In this document: piece by piece, positions 41,473 through 51,372 of the stretch
How positions within the stretch are numbered: position 1 is the first letter of the stretch
Layout: every line of letters begins with the position of its first letter
Translations under genes and position numbers: made by a program
The notes under the pieces: model-generated
Told to the model about the DNA's origin: nothing
What the model saw: only the letters and a program-made list of their open reading frames with translations
The model's database searches: none
NCBI RefSeq assembly: GCF_011043555.1
Contig: NZ_JAAKGS010000003.1
Span: 1 to 64,000 of the forward strand
Source of the DNA: Sphingobacterium sp. SGR-19
GTDB taxonomy: Bacteria; Bacteroidota; Bacteroidia; Sphingobacteriales; Sphingobacteriaceae
DNA length: 64,000 bases
Reading direction: 5' to 3'

Positions 41473-42312
41473 TTAAAACACACCCAAGCGTTCCAAATTA
41501 ATAAACGTCACATCCTGCAGGTAGCCCGCTGTAACAACAAACTTAAGATACCTTGCCTCGTATTCTTGGGTAAAAGGTAGGACATGCCATGAGCCGGGAT
41601 TCGTGTATGGCACTTCTGTAGTGAGCGCGGGCGTCCAACTTTGGTTGTCGTTGCTGACATAAAATTCGATCGCCCTAATCGGCCCATTATTGTTGGCGCG
41701 TTGTTTGAAAGCTAATCCGTGTAGGGCGTACGCGCTCTTCATGTCTATGACAATCCAATGTGGAAAATCTTCGGCTGGCGCCGGGCTATATCGTGTATGC
41801 CATGTAGCTGTATTCTCAATCAATACATTTTGTCCATGGCTGCTGCCATTCACACTGCTGACCGCAAGCGCTTCCCAGCCTGTGGCATCATAAATATGGG
41901 TTTCACTCCATGTTTTACTGACTTCTAAGGAAATAGTAGCAGTAGCCTCGCTCAATACTTTTACACTTTGAGGTGGTGCAGGGGGAAATCGCGTATCAAC
42001 AACGACTATCTCAGCTTGGTTAGGCACATCAAAATCTTGCACACTCAACTCGCCATTATCATCAGAAACCCCCTCAAATACCTTACGGCCTTCAGCCTGC
42101 CCCCTAGGCTTACTGTAAACGGCCACCTTTACATTGGGCATGACTTCGCCCGTTTGGCTGTCAACTGTCTGCACCTTCAACGTAACCTTGTTGGCGGCGA
42201 TCTCTGACAGCGACGATTCCCACTGTTCGCTGCAACCGGCAAAAAAATATGTCAGGCATACCAATACCATGCAGCATATCTTGGGGAGCGCGTATATATA
42301 TTTCGTTTTCAT
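41473..42312 (-). CDS. Surface lipoprotein with discoidin (F5/8 type C) domain
   Basis: 279 residues from the ATG at 42312. Lipobox FAGC, Cys27. Residues about 40-125 form an Ig-like carboxypeptidase-regulatory domain (VQTVDSQTGEVMPNVKVAVY). Residues about 135-279 are a discoidin-type carbohydrate-binding domain (GWEALAVSS, HWIVIDMKSAYALHGLAFK, YEARYLKFVV). Last gene of the SusCD locus, so probably a glycan-binding surface protein. It starts 32 bases after the stop of the DUF6528 gene. Confidence 0.85.
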   Translation of the reverse strand: MKTKYIYALPKICCMVLVCLTYFFAGCSEQWESSLSEIAANKVTLKVQTVDSQTGEVMPNVKVAVYSKPRGQAEGRKVFEGVSDDNGELSVQDFDVPNQAEIVVVDTRFPPAPPQSVKVLSEATATISLEVSKTWSETHIYDATGWEALAVSSVNGSSHGQNVLIENTATWHTRYSPAPAEDFPHWIVIDMKSAYALHGLAFKQRANNNGPIRAIEFYVSNDNQSWTPALTTEVPYTNPGSWHVLPFTQEYEARYLKFVVTAGYLQDVTFINLERLGVF

Positions 42313-42343
42313 TATTTTTAAAAAAATTAAATCAGTTGTCTTG

Positions 42344-43339
42344 TTATTTATCGCAAGATTTAAATAGATGCTTCTCCGGATAACTAAAGGCATTTTTCAC
42401 AAACCATCTCGCTTTATAAATCCGGAAACCGGCTTTGTAAAAAACAGCGTTAGCTCTGCTGTCTACCACTTCGTCGGACCACCATTGTTCCTTGGGCTTC
42501 AGAAAAATATCGGGGAAACCCTCCGGGCCAGACGATATGCTCTTGATACTTGCCTGAGGTCCCTCCGCTGGCTTCGTTGTCTTTGTCGCGGGGTCGAACA
42601 GGTAAATGTTCTTACTCATACTCAGCCATAACAAATCTTCGTCGTACTTTGGAAAAAGGTCGTGGGCATCCGCACCCGGTATCGCAATAGTTTCCGTTAG
42701 TTCCAGATCGGGTCGATCACAGTTAAAGTTATAGACAAAGGCCTTCATTTCACTTCTCGCAGCCGACCATAACAGATCATTGGCCAGGTCCCAAACTACA
42801 TTATGCCCAAAATCAATAGGAATATTCTTCTTATATACATTTTCTGGGAAGTTTAACGTATCTACTCCTATTACCGTAAGAAAATTCCCTGTGCTCGATG
42901 CACTTACGATATTTCCGTCTGGTAGTACTTCGGCCGAATGTGTATTTCCGCCCACATGGGTGTAAAACATAGTTTTCTTATCCCGAATGCGGATAAGTGC
43001 TACACCACCACCTGACGCTGTCGCCAATATATATTCTCCGTTAAACACTGGTTTAGCATCACTGATATTGGTGAACCATGCGTAATGTTCTGGTTTGACG
43101 TTGCTCTCCCTCGGTTTCCAATACCAGATGACGGTGTTTGAAGGTACATCGGCAATCGCGACCTGCGAATCAGACTGTTCGGAAAGAACGAGGCATCGTT
43201 CGCATTCAGACACCGTTTGAGGCGGTTGCTGTATTTCCTCCTTCTCTTCTTCTTCAGACGGAGGGGAAGGGGAATCGGCTGTGCCCGAACAGCTTACCAA
43301 TAGAAGAAGGAATGTAAGATAGCTATTTATTTTCTTCAT
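42344..43339 (-). CDS. DUF6528 family lipoprotein (propeller-like)
   Basis: 331 residues from the ATG at 43339. Lipobox VSC, Cys17, followed by an acidic, proline-rich linker. The rest shows repeating strands typical of a beta-propeller (SDAKPVFNGEYILATASGGG, HSAEVLPDGNIVSAS, DAHDLFPKYDEDLLWLS). Fits DUF6528, found in glycan-use loci of Bacteroidota. Function unknown. It begins six bases after the susD stop. Confidence 0.75.
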   Translation of the reverse strand: MKKINSYLTFLLLLVSCSGTADSPSPPSEEEEKEEIQQPPQTVSECERCLVLSEQSDSQVAIADVPSNTVIWYWKPRESNVKPEHYAWFTNISDAKPVFNGEYILATASGGGVALIRIRDKKTMFYTHVGGNTHSAEVLPDGNIVSASSTGNFLTVIGVDTLNFPENVYKKNIPIDFGHNVVWDLANDLLWSAARSEMKAFVYNFNCDRPDLELTETIAIPGADAHDLFPKYDEDLLWLSMSKNIYLFDPATKTTKPAEGPQASIKSISSGPEGFPDIFLKPKEQWWSDEVVDSRANAVFYKAGFRIYKARWFVKNAFSYPEKHLFKSCDK

Positions 43340-43344
43340 GATAT

Positions 43345-44904
43345 TTAATAGTTTGCATTCTGTTCCAAATTTGGATTTAACTCGCGTTCCCGGTCTGGAA
43401 TAGGCCACCAATAATCTCGCTGAGGATTAAAACGTCTGGTAACCAGGGGTTGCTCCATAGCATTATAGATGGTACTGTTTAATACCGTTTCTGCCATTTT
43501 CCATCTTCTAATATCTGTATAATAGAAGCCTTCCAAGGCCAATTCGATCCTTCTTTCGTGCCGGATCAAATCGCGCATCTGTGACTTGTTCAAGTCTCTA
43601 GGAAGCGCATACGGATCAAGACCTGCGCGCTGTCTGATTCGTTCAATAGTGGCGTAGACGCTTTCGTCAGGTGCATCCAATACTTCATTTTTGGCTTCGG
43701 CGTACATTAATAGCACGTCGGCATACCGAATCAACATATAGTTTGTTTCAGAGCGTCCACCGTTGATAATATTGGTGTTGGGCTCTTTGTCATAAATGGT
43801 GTATTTTTTCACGCCGTAACCGGTAATCTTAAAAGGCTCAGTCGGTGTCGTTACCGATCCCATGTAAGTATCCCCCGGGTAAACCACGGTCTGGTACATG
43901 CGTGGATCCCGGTCTTTATATGGTAATGCCGGGTCGTATAAGGTCGATTCGGAAGGCAGACGCCCGTCCTTCATATAGTAAGCATCTATCAGGCCGCGGA
44001 TCGGCGCGTTGGTATTGTATTGCCTACCGATCAGGTCGAACGAACTTCCCTGTTCTGGCGCTTTAAACTGCACGGCAAATACCGATTCTGCACTATTATC
44101 ATTTTCTGGCATAAACACCTGACGGTAATTCGACAAGAGATTATACCCCGCCTCGCTGAGATTCATCACACTTTCGGTAGCGGTTACTACGGCTTCCCAC
44201 TTATCGGCAGCATTGTTAGGGTTATTGAGCGGACTGGCCTCGAATAACAATACCCTTGCCTTTAATGCCAAAGCAGCGCCTTTCGTCGCCCTACCGATAT
44301 CGCCTCCTGTATACGTCGTAGGCAGTCCGTCGACGGCTTCTTCAAGATCTTTTAGCACCTGCGCGACGATTTCGGCCCTCGGGTTTCTCGGTAATGACGC
44401 GTGATCCAGCTTCGGAGTTTCCAATATCAGCGGCACGCCTCCGTAGTACATTTGTAGAATGGAGTAATAAAGCGCTCTCAGAAATTTTGCCTCGGCAATC
44501 ATTCGGTTTCGAATGTCTTCGTTCATCGGTACCCTACCGACGTTATCCAAAAATGTATTTGCTCGGCCTATACCTTCGTAACAAGCTCTCCATCTGTTAT
44601 TAATGATGGCCGAATTATTCGCCGTCTGCGTTCCATTTGCGATCACACTGAAACCACCCGAATTATCGTAGTTGTAGGCATTGGGTGTAGCAGTATCTTC
44701 CAATAGCGGAACGGCGTCCCCTCCGAATAGACCGGCCGAACGTAGCGTCGCATAGCAACCCGATAATGCTGCTGTCGCGCCCTTTTCAGACGTCCAGAAA
44801 TTTTCATCTGTATAAAATCCAGTGGGATCTGTGTGGAGATCGTCGGTACTGCAGCCCACGACAATCAGCTGCAGGCTCCATATTATTAGTAGTAACTTTT
44901 TCAT
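43345..44904 (-). CDS. SusD/RagB family outer-membrane glycan-binding lipoprotein
   Basis: 519 residues. Lipobox VVGC, Cys18. Then the SusD N-terminus (DDLHTDPTGFYTDENFW), TPR helices (AEAKFLRALYYSILQMYYGG) and the C-terminal RDYWWPIPDRERELNPNL, the family hallmark. It binds glycan or peptide at the cell surface and acts as the lid for the adjacent SusC. It follows susC by 29 bases in the same operon. Confidence 0.95.
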   Translation of the reverse strand: MKKLLLIIWSLQLIVVGCSTDDLHTDPTGFYTDENFWTSEKGATAALSGCYATLRSAGLFGGDAVPLLEDTATPNAYNYDNSGGFSVIANGTQTANNSAIINNRWRACYEGIGRANTFLDNVGRVPMNEDIRNRMIAEAKFLRALYYSILQMYYGGVPLILETPKLDHASLPRNPRAEIVAQVLKDLEEAVDGLPTTYTGGDIGRATKGAALALKARVLLFEASPLNNPNNAADKWEAVVTATESVMNLSEAGYNLLSNYRQVFMPENDNSAESVFAVQFKAPEQGSSFDLIGRQYNTNAPIRGLIDAYYMKDGRLPSESTLYDPALPYKDRDPRMYQTVVYPGDTYMGSVTTPTEPFKITGYGVKKYTIYDKEPNTNIINGGRSETNYMLIRYADVLLMYAEAKNEVLDAPDESVYATIERIRQRAGLDPYALPRDLNKSQMRDLIRHERRIELALEGFYYTDIRRWKMAETVLNSTIYNAMEQPLVTRRFNPQRDYWWPIPDRERELNPNLEQNANY

Positions 44905-44933
44905 TTTGTCTTTCTCTTCAAAACTTTACTCAT

Positions 44934-47900
44934 TTAAAACGTCGCGCTTAAGCCGAAACTAAAAGTTTTCAGCATAGGGTAATCATAAAGGGTGTCGTCC
45001 TTTATCTCCTTTTCCGGATCGAACTGTTTAAAATTCGAAAAAGTCAGCAGATTCTGGCCATTAACAAAGAAGGAAAAATTGCTAAGTCCAACTTTACTTA
45101 TGAGGTCCTTTGGTAAGCTATAGTTTAACTGCACGTTCTGTAGCCGGAGATAAGAGGCGTCCTGCAGCCAAAATGTAGAGGGCTGATAGTTTTCCGAGGC
45201 ACCTTGTGGGGTCACCAGAATAGGCAGTCTTGCATCGGGACGTTCCGGTGTCCAGGAATCCGTAACCCACTCATGGGTAATTCCTGCTCCATTGTTAATA
45301 GGATATACTAAATTGTTTGTCGGGTATATATTAAGCCCTTGAACACCTTGCCAAAACGTATCGAAGGAGAAGTTTTTGTATCCAAATTTAAGATTAAAGC
45401 TATACATATACTTTGGTATCGAGCTTCCCACGATAATCCGATCATCGCCGTTAATTTTGTCGTCTCCATTAACATCTCTATATTTAAGAAACCCGGGCTT
45501 CACATTGGAACTGATTACTGCACTGTAATCAATCTGTTCTTGATTTTGGTAGATACCTTCCGCATCATAAAGGTAATAGGCATCGATTGGGTATCCTTCT
45601 TTCAATATGCGCCGCCCATCGATAACCGTTTCACCGTTAAGATCGACAATCTCATTTTTCACGTATGTGATACCTCCCGAAACCTCATAGCTGAAGTCAT
45701 TGATGAGATTGCGATGTGAAAGGTTCAATTCATATCCCTTGTTGTCTACAACACCGATATTCCGTTGTGCGCCACTGAGGTTACCTACTTGCGCTGGAAG
45801 ATTTACAGGGCGCAAAATGTCGGTTGTTCGCCTTTTGAATAACTCAAAAGAGAGACCTAGTTTTCCGTTCCACATCTCGGCATCCAGCCCGAGGTTCGTC
45901 GTGGTTGTCGTCTCCCAGGAGATGTTAGGATCAACTGAACCGGTAATGGCTGCTCCGGGTACGATTACACCATTGAAATTATAATCACTTCCTAAGCTGA
46001 CCTTTGGTAAGTAACTAAACAACGGCACATCCTGATTGCCAAGTTTTCCCCAAGACCCACGTAACTTCAGAAGGTTGAGACCCGAAAACTGTGGAAAGAA
46101 GCTTTCCCTATCCAACCGCCATCCGGCCGAAAAGGACGGAAAAAACGCCCAGCGGTTGGCAGGTGCAAAACGTGCAGACCCATCGTATCTAAAGGTGGTC
46201 TCTACTAGATATTTTTCATCGTAATTGTAATTTAGACGGCCGAAGTATGATCCCAGTTTATCGCGCGTCTCCACACCGTTATTTCTGGGATTAATAGAGC
46301 CTGCAGAGATATCGGTCAGTGCATTATCAAAATATCCTTCAATACGTGCGTCGAACGTTCCCCTTTCCTCGCTGATATACGATGTACCGACCATCGCCGA
46401 GACGTTATGAAGATCAATTTTTTTGTCCCAGGTCAATGTCTGAAAGAACGACATATTGAGCACGTTGTCGTCGTAATTGAAGGCATAAGGATTATTGTTA
46501 TAATAGTATGGAACCTCCGTCTTCGGGTTATAAGTGGTCAAAAACGGAACAAATTGTCTTGCATAGCCGTCAAGCTTATCAATTCCCAGATTGATGTTAT
46601 ACCGAAGCCCAAACGGAAGTTCGTAGTCTGCAAATGCTTTTGCCAGTATACGTTGGACCGCATGGTCCTTACGCCCCTCTTTCAGTAGCATCAAGGGGTT
46701 TTCAACCGCATTACGGCCTGGCGTAGCAAATACGGCATTGCCGTACCGGCCGTCTGGTAGGTAGGGTGAAAAAATCGGCAGCACACGCATAAATCGGTTA
46801 AAGAAATACGGTGTGCCATGTGCATTTTCGTCGTACTTACGGTAGTTGGCGTGGACACTTCCTCCAACCTTAAACTTGCTACTGATATCTGTTGCGAGGT
46901 TCAGTGCCAAGGAATATCTATTTGCGTGGTTCGCGTCTATTAAAACACCATCTTGGTCCATAAACCCTAAGGAGAGGTTGTATATGGTTTTTTCACTCCC
47001 TCCGGAAAAACTAAGGTTATGCTGTTGGAGATAACCGTTCTTCAGCACTTCATCAAACCAGTTGATATTAGGATAAATATGTGGATCTGTCTTCATACCA
47101 TTTCTATATTCCTCAATTTGTTCCTCAGAATACGTAATAGGCGATCCTTCGTTGATCATGGCTGTATTTCTCATCTGCATGTATAGGATCGGATCCCATA
47201 CAACATCCGGCATTCTGGTGGTCTGTTGTATACCATGAGAGAAGCTGTAATTAACGGCTGTCCGTCCGCGCTGCCCCGTCTTTGTTGTGACGAGAATTAC
47301 GCCATTGGCGGAGCGTGAACCATATATCGCTGCCGAGGCGTCCTTTAGCACCGTAATACTTTCGATATCGTTGGGATTCAGCTCGTTCATATTAAATTCA
47401 ATTCCATCGACCAATACTAGCGGATTTTGATTGTTTAGCGTGCCAACGCCCCGGATGCGGATCGTCGCGACGTCCTGCCCCGGTTTTCCGCCGGCTTGGT
47501 TCACCCATAACCCTGACACCCCGTGGAGCGCCTGGCTTGCATTGGTAAATGGTTGATCTTTCTTTTTCGCCATATCCAGAACTGATACGGCACCGGTCAC
47601 ATGGGATTTTTGTTGTCTGCCATACCCCACGACGACGACTTCCTCGAAAGCTTCAATACGTTGCTTTAGCACCACGCGAAGTTCACGCTGCGCATCTAAC
47701 TTTATCTCCACGGTTTCATATCCTGTATGACTTACACTGATTACATCGCCATCGCCCAAATCTTCTAACTGAAAGGATCCCATATCGTCGGTGCTCGATG
47801 TCCTTGTCGTTCCGACAACTCGAATCGTGGCGCCGGGTATCGGCTGGCCATTGATGTCGACAACGATTCCTGACACCGGATCTACCACTACGCTTTGCGC

Positions 47901-48284
47901 ATTGCGCTCTTGTTTGCTTTTAATAACGATAGTTTTTCCGACAATCGAATACGCTAGATTTTTGTTTTCCAGAACCTTCTTCAGCGCGGTTTCTAAGCTC
48001 TCGTTCTGCAGCGAAACGTCGGTATCCCGGAACGGCTTGACTGTCTGAGGTTCGTACCAAAAAACGTATCCGGCTTGTTTTCCGATATCTTTCAAGATGT
48101 CCTCCAACGGCGCATTTTTCTTTTTGAGGGAAATCGATTGGGCAAAGATTTTTGCGTTTCCCTGGAGAGATGAAAACAGTATCAGGGCAACAATTAATTT
48201 CATAAATAGGAACAACCTTCGTCGCTTATACGAAAAAGGTAAAATAAAATAGTTAAATTTCATATTTTTGTTATGAGTTTTCAT
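44934..48284 (-). CDS. SusC/RagA family TonB-dependent transporter with STN domain
   Basis: 1116 residues from the ATG at 48284; 48263 is an alternative start. Signal sequence to about residue 45; STN domain about 50-105 (LEDILKDIGKQAGYVFWYEP), then a carboxypeptidase-D-like domain (GQPIPGATIRVVGT), plug (about 215-330, VVVGYGRQQKSHVTGAVS, IRIRGVGTLNNQNPLVLVDG) and a barrel ending SFGLSATF. It imports a nutrient together with SusD. The STN domain lets it signal to the FecR protein and release the ECF sigma factor. Confidence 0.95.
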   Translation of the reverse strand: MKTHNKNMKFNYFILPFSYKRRRLFLFMKLIVALILFSSLQGNAKIFAQSISLKKKNAPLEDILKDIGKQAGYVFWYEPQTVKPFRDTDVSLQNESLETALKKVLENKNLAYSIVGKTIVIKSKQERNAQSVVVDPVSGIVVDINGQPIPGATIRVVGTTRTSSTDDMGSFQLEDLGDGDVISVSHTGYETVEIKLDAQRELRVVLKQRIEAFEEVVVVGYGRQQKSHVTGAVSVLDMAKKKDQPFTNASQALHGVSGLWVNQAGGKPGQDVATIRIRGVGTLNNQNPLVLVDGIEFNMNELNPNDIESITVLKDASAAIYGSRSANGVILVTTKTGQRGRTAVNYSFSHGIQQTTRMPDVVWDPILYMQMRNTAMINEGSPITYSEEQIEEYRNGMKTDPHIYPNINWFDEVLKNGYLQQHNLSFSGGSEKTIYNLSLGFMDQDGVLIDANHANRYSLALNLATDISSKFKVGGSVHANYRKYDENAHGTPYFFNRFMRVLPIFSPYLPDGRYGNAVFATPGRNAVENPLMLLKEGRKDHAVQRILAKAFADYELPFGLRYNINLGIDKLDGYARQFVPFLTTYNPKTEVPYYYNNNPYAFNYDDNVLNMSFFQTLTWDKKIDLHNVSAMVGTSYISEERGTFDARIEGYFDNALTDISAGSINPRNNGVETRDKLGSYFGRLNYNYDEKYLVETTFRYDGSARFAPANRWAFFPSFSAGWRLDRESFFPQFSGLNLLKLRGSWGKLGNQDVPLFSYLPKVSLGSDYNFNGVIVPGAAITGSVDPNISWETTTTTNLGLDAEMWNGKLGLSFELFKRRTTDILRPVNLPAQVGNLSGAQRNIGVVDNKGYELNLSHRNLINDFSYEVSGGITYVKNEIVDLNGETVIDGRRILKEGYPIDAYYLYDAEGIYQNQEQIDYSAVISSNVKPGFLKYRDVNGDDKINGDDRIIVGSSIPKYMYSFNLKFGYKNFSFDTFWQGVQGLNIYPTNNLVYPINNGAGITHEWVTDSWTPERPDARLPILVTPQGASENYQPSTFWLQDASYLRLQNVQLNYSLPKDLISKVGLSNFSFFVNGQNLLTFSNFKQFDPEKEIKDDTLYDYPMLKTFSFGLSATF

Positions 48285-48337
48285 TAATACCAAGATGATT
48301 ATTTGAAAATTTCTATCCGTTACCTGGTAGCGGAGTT

Positions 48338-48368
48338 ACCGGAAATGTTGGCCCATTTCCGGTTTTTT
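48338..48368 (+). terminator. Hairpin between fecR and susC
   Basis: Perfect stem ACCGGAAATG / CATTTCCGGT, loop TTGGCC. Six T follow on the plus strand only, so on the minus strand (the coding one) it has no T-run. It may reduce read-through or protect the susC 5' end. Confidence 0.5.
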
Positions 48369-48396
48369 ATTTGATATTCGCCTAACTTTCCATGTT

Positions 48397-49563
48397 TTAA
48401 TTTTTTACGGTTAATATTCTGTTCTTTAGTTCGAACTGTATATCACTTAATTCGAGAACCTTAAGAAGGGATGATAACTTCGCCTTTCTATCGATCCCTC
48501 CGGTGAATCGTCTTTCCGCCAGATGATCTTGATAGACGACCTTCACATCATACCACCGCTCGATTCGACGCATGATTGTCCTCAGATCTTCGTTCTCAAA
48601 AAGGGTGAAGCCGTTTTTCCAAGCGACTGCTAGGTCTGTGTCGACTTCTTTCACTGACAATTCCGGGCTTACGAGCGCCTGTTGACCCGGCGACAGAATC
48701 TTTTCCCCTTGTGTCGAACTGATTTTAATCGACCCTTCCAACAAGGTTGCGACCATAGATTTTTCGTCCTTGTAAGCCATCACATTGAAATGAGTACCGA
48801 GCACTTCTATTTTCGCCTTGCCAGCGATTACACGAAATGGCTTATTTTTATCTTGGCTGACCTCAAAATAAGCTTCACCAACCAGTTCAACATGCCGTTC
48901 GTTTCCGGCAAATACTGTTGGAAAACGCAGATGCGATTCTGCATTGAGCCACACTTTCGTACCGTCGGGAAGAACGATCTTATACTGTCCGCCTGTTGGC
49001 GTTGACAGCGTATTCCATACCAAAAAATCCGCGGTCGGCAATAAGGGGGTAGTAGATTCGAAGCGGATACTGCCTTCTTCATTTTTCCGTATCACCGAAG
49101 CGCCATAACTTAAGGAATCCTGTTGCATTTCATTCAGTATGATCCGCGCTCCATTTCCCAGGGTTAGGGTTGCTTTATCCCCTCCTGCTTCGACATCGTT
49201 TTGCGTAGCCGAGGCGACCTTAGGCATCGTGTAATTGCTGACCGGTACCACACGGAAGAAAAGGAGATAGATCGATATCGATACCACGACAGCCACCGCC
49301 GCAGCAATCCGAAACAGGCTTCTTGCTTTATGTACGCTCCGATTGCTGGCCGGTTCAAAACTGCCTATTTCCGCTTCCACCGCGGAAAATATGGAATCCT
49401 CGAGACCATTTGGTAGCTTTCCGTCTACCTTGTTTGTTCTAACATGGAGGTCTTCATACCAAGTTTCAACAAATTTGCGTTCGTCAGGGCTAGCTGTCCC
49501 GTCGTTGTATTTCTTTATAAGTCTTTGTAAGTCGGATATATTCAAAATCAAGCCTTTTAACAT
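48397..49563 (-). CDS. FecR family anti-sigma factor
   Basis: 388 residues. The cytoplasmic N-terminal part (about 1-75) has the anti-sigma helices (DERKFVETWYEDLH), one membrane helix spans about 88-107, and the periplasmic part has the FecR domain (GQYKIVLPDGTKVWLNAESH, RHVELVGEAYFEV, VLGTHFNVMAYKDE) and a C-terminal DUF4974 domain. It holds the ECF sigma factor until the STN domain of the SusC signals. Located between the sigma and susC genes. Confidence 0.95.
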   Translation of the reverse strand: MLKGLILNISDLQRLIKKYNDGTASPDERKFVETWYEDLHVRTNKVDGKLPNGLEDSIFSAVEAEIGSFEPASNRSVHKARSLFRIAAAVAVVVSISIYLLFFRVVPVSNYTMPKVASATQNDVEAGGDKATLTLGNGARIILNEMQQDSLSYGASVIRKNEEGSIRFESTTPLLPTADFLVWNTLSTPTGGQYKIVLPDGTKVWLNAESHLRFPTVFAGNERHVELVGEAYFEVSQDKNKPFRVIAGKAKIEVLGTHFNVMAYKDEKSMVATLLEGSIKISSTQGEKILSPGQQALVSPELSVKEVDTDLAVAWKNGFTLFENEDLRTIMRRIERWYDVKVVYQDHLAERRFTGGIDRKAKLSSLLKVLELSDIQFELKNRILTVKN

Positions 49564-49636
49564 ATATCCGTTTGGCTATGACAAAGTACTATAAGAAATT
49601 TTTCTTTTTTTGATTGTTCGAACGTCGTGCTATCAG

Positions 49637-50221
49637 CTAGTTGACAAATAGGACCAAAAGCATCAAGATTATTCGGGGATTATATTGCTTTAATTTGGCT
49701 TTGAGACGTTCCGAAGCGCTGTATAATTGGTTTTTGACCGTCTGTTCCGATATGTGTAGCGACTTGGATATGTCCCGTATGGAGAGATCCTCTTCTTTTT
49801 TCATCCGATATATTGTCTGCATTCTGGGAGGCATATTGAGCACCTCATCCTTTATAATGGAGTCTAGTTCTTTTTCAAACAGCGACTCGTCACAGGGTTC
49901 AGCCAGATCGGGTTGCTGTGTCGATTCTATAACGTATCGAAGCCGAACAGCGTTCCTCTCAAAAAGTTGCAGTACTTTATTTTTCAACACCGTACGCAGG
50001 AAAGGTGCCAATGGGCGGTCTTTCAATTCGTCGAGTTTATTCCACAAAACGATGAATACGTCCTGTACAATATCCTTGGCAGCTTCTTCCGACCCGACCT
50101 TTTGCAAAGCAGAGCGGTAAAGGCTTTCCCAATGCGTTGTGAAAGCACATTCAAAAACTTGTCTCCTCGAAAGAGTATCTAAGTATCCCGCTAAAAATTC
50201 TTCGTTTTTGAGGTTTTCCAT
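49637..50221 (-). CDS. ECF RNA polymerase sigma factor
   Basis: 194 residues. Region 2 (EAAKDIVQDVFIVLWNKLDE) and region 4 (LSIRDISKSLHISEQTVKNQ) are both clear; no region 3. It pairs with FecR and SusC as a three-part cell-surface signalling system. A short hydrophobic C-terminus (IILMLLVLFVN) is typical of this Bacteroidota group. Confidence 0.94.
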   Translation of the reverse strand: MENLKNEEFLAGYLDTLSRRQVFECAFTTHWESLYRSALQKVGSEEAAKDIVQDVFIVLWNKLDELKDRPLAPFLRTVLKNKVLQLFERNAVRLRYVIESTQQPDLAEPCDESLFEKELDSIIKDEVLNMPPRMQTIYRMKKEEDLSIRDISKSLHISEQTVKNQLYSASERLKAKLKQYNPRIILMLLVLFVN

Positions 50222-50441
50222 CAGCAGGTTCCGAAAATTAACTTATACATTTATAAAACGAATGCTATGCTTCTCATCCGTTTACAAAATTAGGCATATT
50301 CGTTGTTTTTGATCCTTCACTAATATTAATTGTATGTTAAGGTTCTTTTATTTAGTTACCGTAGCGACCAGTTCTCAAATGTAATGAAAAAATTATATCA
50401 ATCTCAAAAAAAATATCTATCAAAGCCCCCCTCTAATAAGA

Positions 50442-50601
50442 GGTACAGCTTTTGTCATTATATTTGTAAACGAACATCAGCTATTCGCCGGCGTACAGCC
50501 GGAAATCTCCATCGAACACACAAACATCTTTATAATAGTATATTGAACACCTTGGCAACTGACTTGTATTCCTTTAGACATGAACAGAAAGGACTTAAAC
50601 A
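50442..50601 (+). pseudogene. Scrap of RNA-element promoter and NTF2-cassette leader
   Basis: 50442-50470 matches the promoter part of the RNA-like element copy D (GGTACAGCTTTTGTC, TTATATTTGTA). 50471-50601 matches the first half of the NTF2 leader, with a damaged sigma-54-like element (TTGGCAACTGACTTGTA). No RNA body and no NTF2 gene are left. The rest of the gap 50222-50608 is the AT-rich upstream region of the sigma gene. Confidence 0.6.
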
Positions 50602-50608
50602 GGGATCT

Positions 50609-51283
50609 TTATTTCCATTTGAGTTGATGATGCACCGATAACATAGCGTGATTTGTTCCGCTTGTTTTCCCTACGTTTTGGTACATATACCCCATCTGCA
50701 CTCCTACAGCATCAGATATTCTATAACCTATACCAAGATATGCTCGGTTTCGGTCAAAAAAATCCATCGTGTCATCGTCCGATAGGTTTAGGAAGGTCTC
50801 ATTATATAGTGCCGCATACCATCCCTTTGCCGCCATCCCATACTGTGTAAATGGAATATCAGCAAAAAGGCAATAGCGAAAACGTCCTGAGAAGTCCTTA
50901 TCTTCTACAAAACGTTCTTCCAGCCGGATCCGATGCCTGATGTTACTGCGCATCAAATTATGTGAAAAAAGTGCTTCCTGATACATTCTGTTTTCATTAA
51001 AAGGTTCATTCGGGCTTCCTGGCAATTCGTTATATATAAAACCGTAGCCAATCGTCGTCAATAAGTAGGGTTTGATTCGATATTGGAGTCCTACACGAAG
51101 AAGCGTCTGGTTGTGATCCCCCATCAACTGGTGGTCCCGTAACTGGAGTTCATGATGGATTGCAAATTTAGTCGCTTTTATTTTAGTTTGGCCAAAATAC
51201 ATAAGCCAGCCCTGTGGGTCTTTTTGTGCAAAGGAAATCGATGTTAGAAATACACCGATTAAGGTTAAGAATAATAATCTCAT
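50609..51283 (-). CDS. DUF2490 outer-membrane protein
   Basis: 224 residues with a signal peptide ending SFAQ. The mature protein is a strand-rich barrel (WLMYFGQTKI, FAIHHELQLRDHQ, SNIRHRIRLEERFV, RNRAYLGIGYRISDAVGVQM, ending SVHHQLKWK) and matches DUF2490. Function unknown, probably a small outer-membrane barrel. It stands alone. Confidence 0.85.
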   Translation of the reverse strand: MRLLFLTLIGVFLTSISFAQKDPQGWLMYFGQTKIKATKFAIHHELQLRDHQLMGDHNQTLLRVGLQYRIKPYLLTTIGYGFIYNELPGSPNEPFNENRMYQEALFSHNLMRSNIRHRIRLEERFVEDKDFSGRFRYCLFADIPFTQYGMAAKGWYAALYNETFLNLSDDDTMDFFDRNRAYLGIGYRISDAVGVQMGYMYQNVGKTSGTNHAMLSVHHQLKWK

Positions 51284-51372
51284 CCAATAAAAATAGTGGA
51301 TATATTCAAAAAAATTATCCGCTTTAGAGTAACAAAATCGTGAAGATCTAAGTGGAAAAGATATGCTGGCTT

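Noticed and set aside
45339..48048. Several plus-strand frames inside susC
   Set aside because: Antisense to the SusC gene; no independent support.
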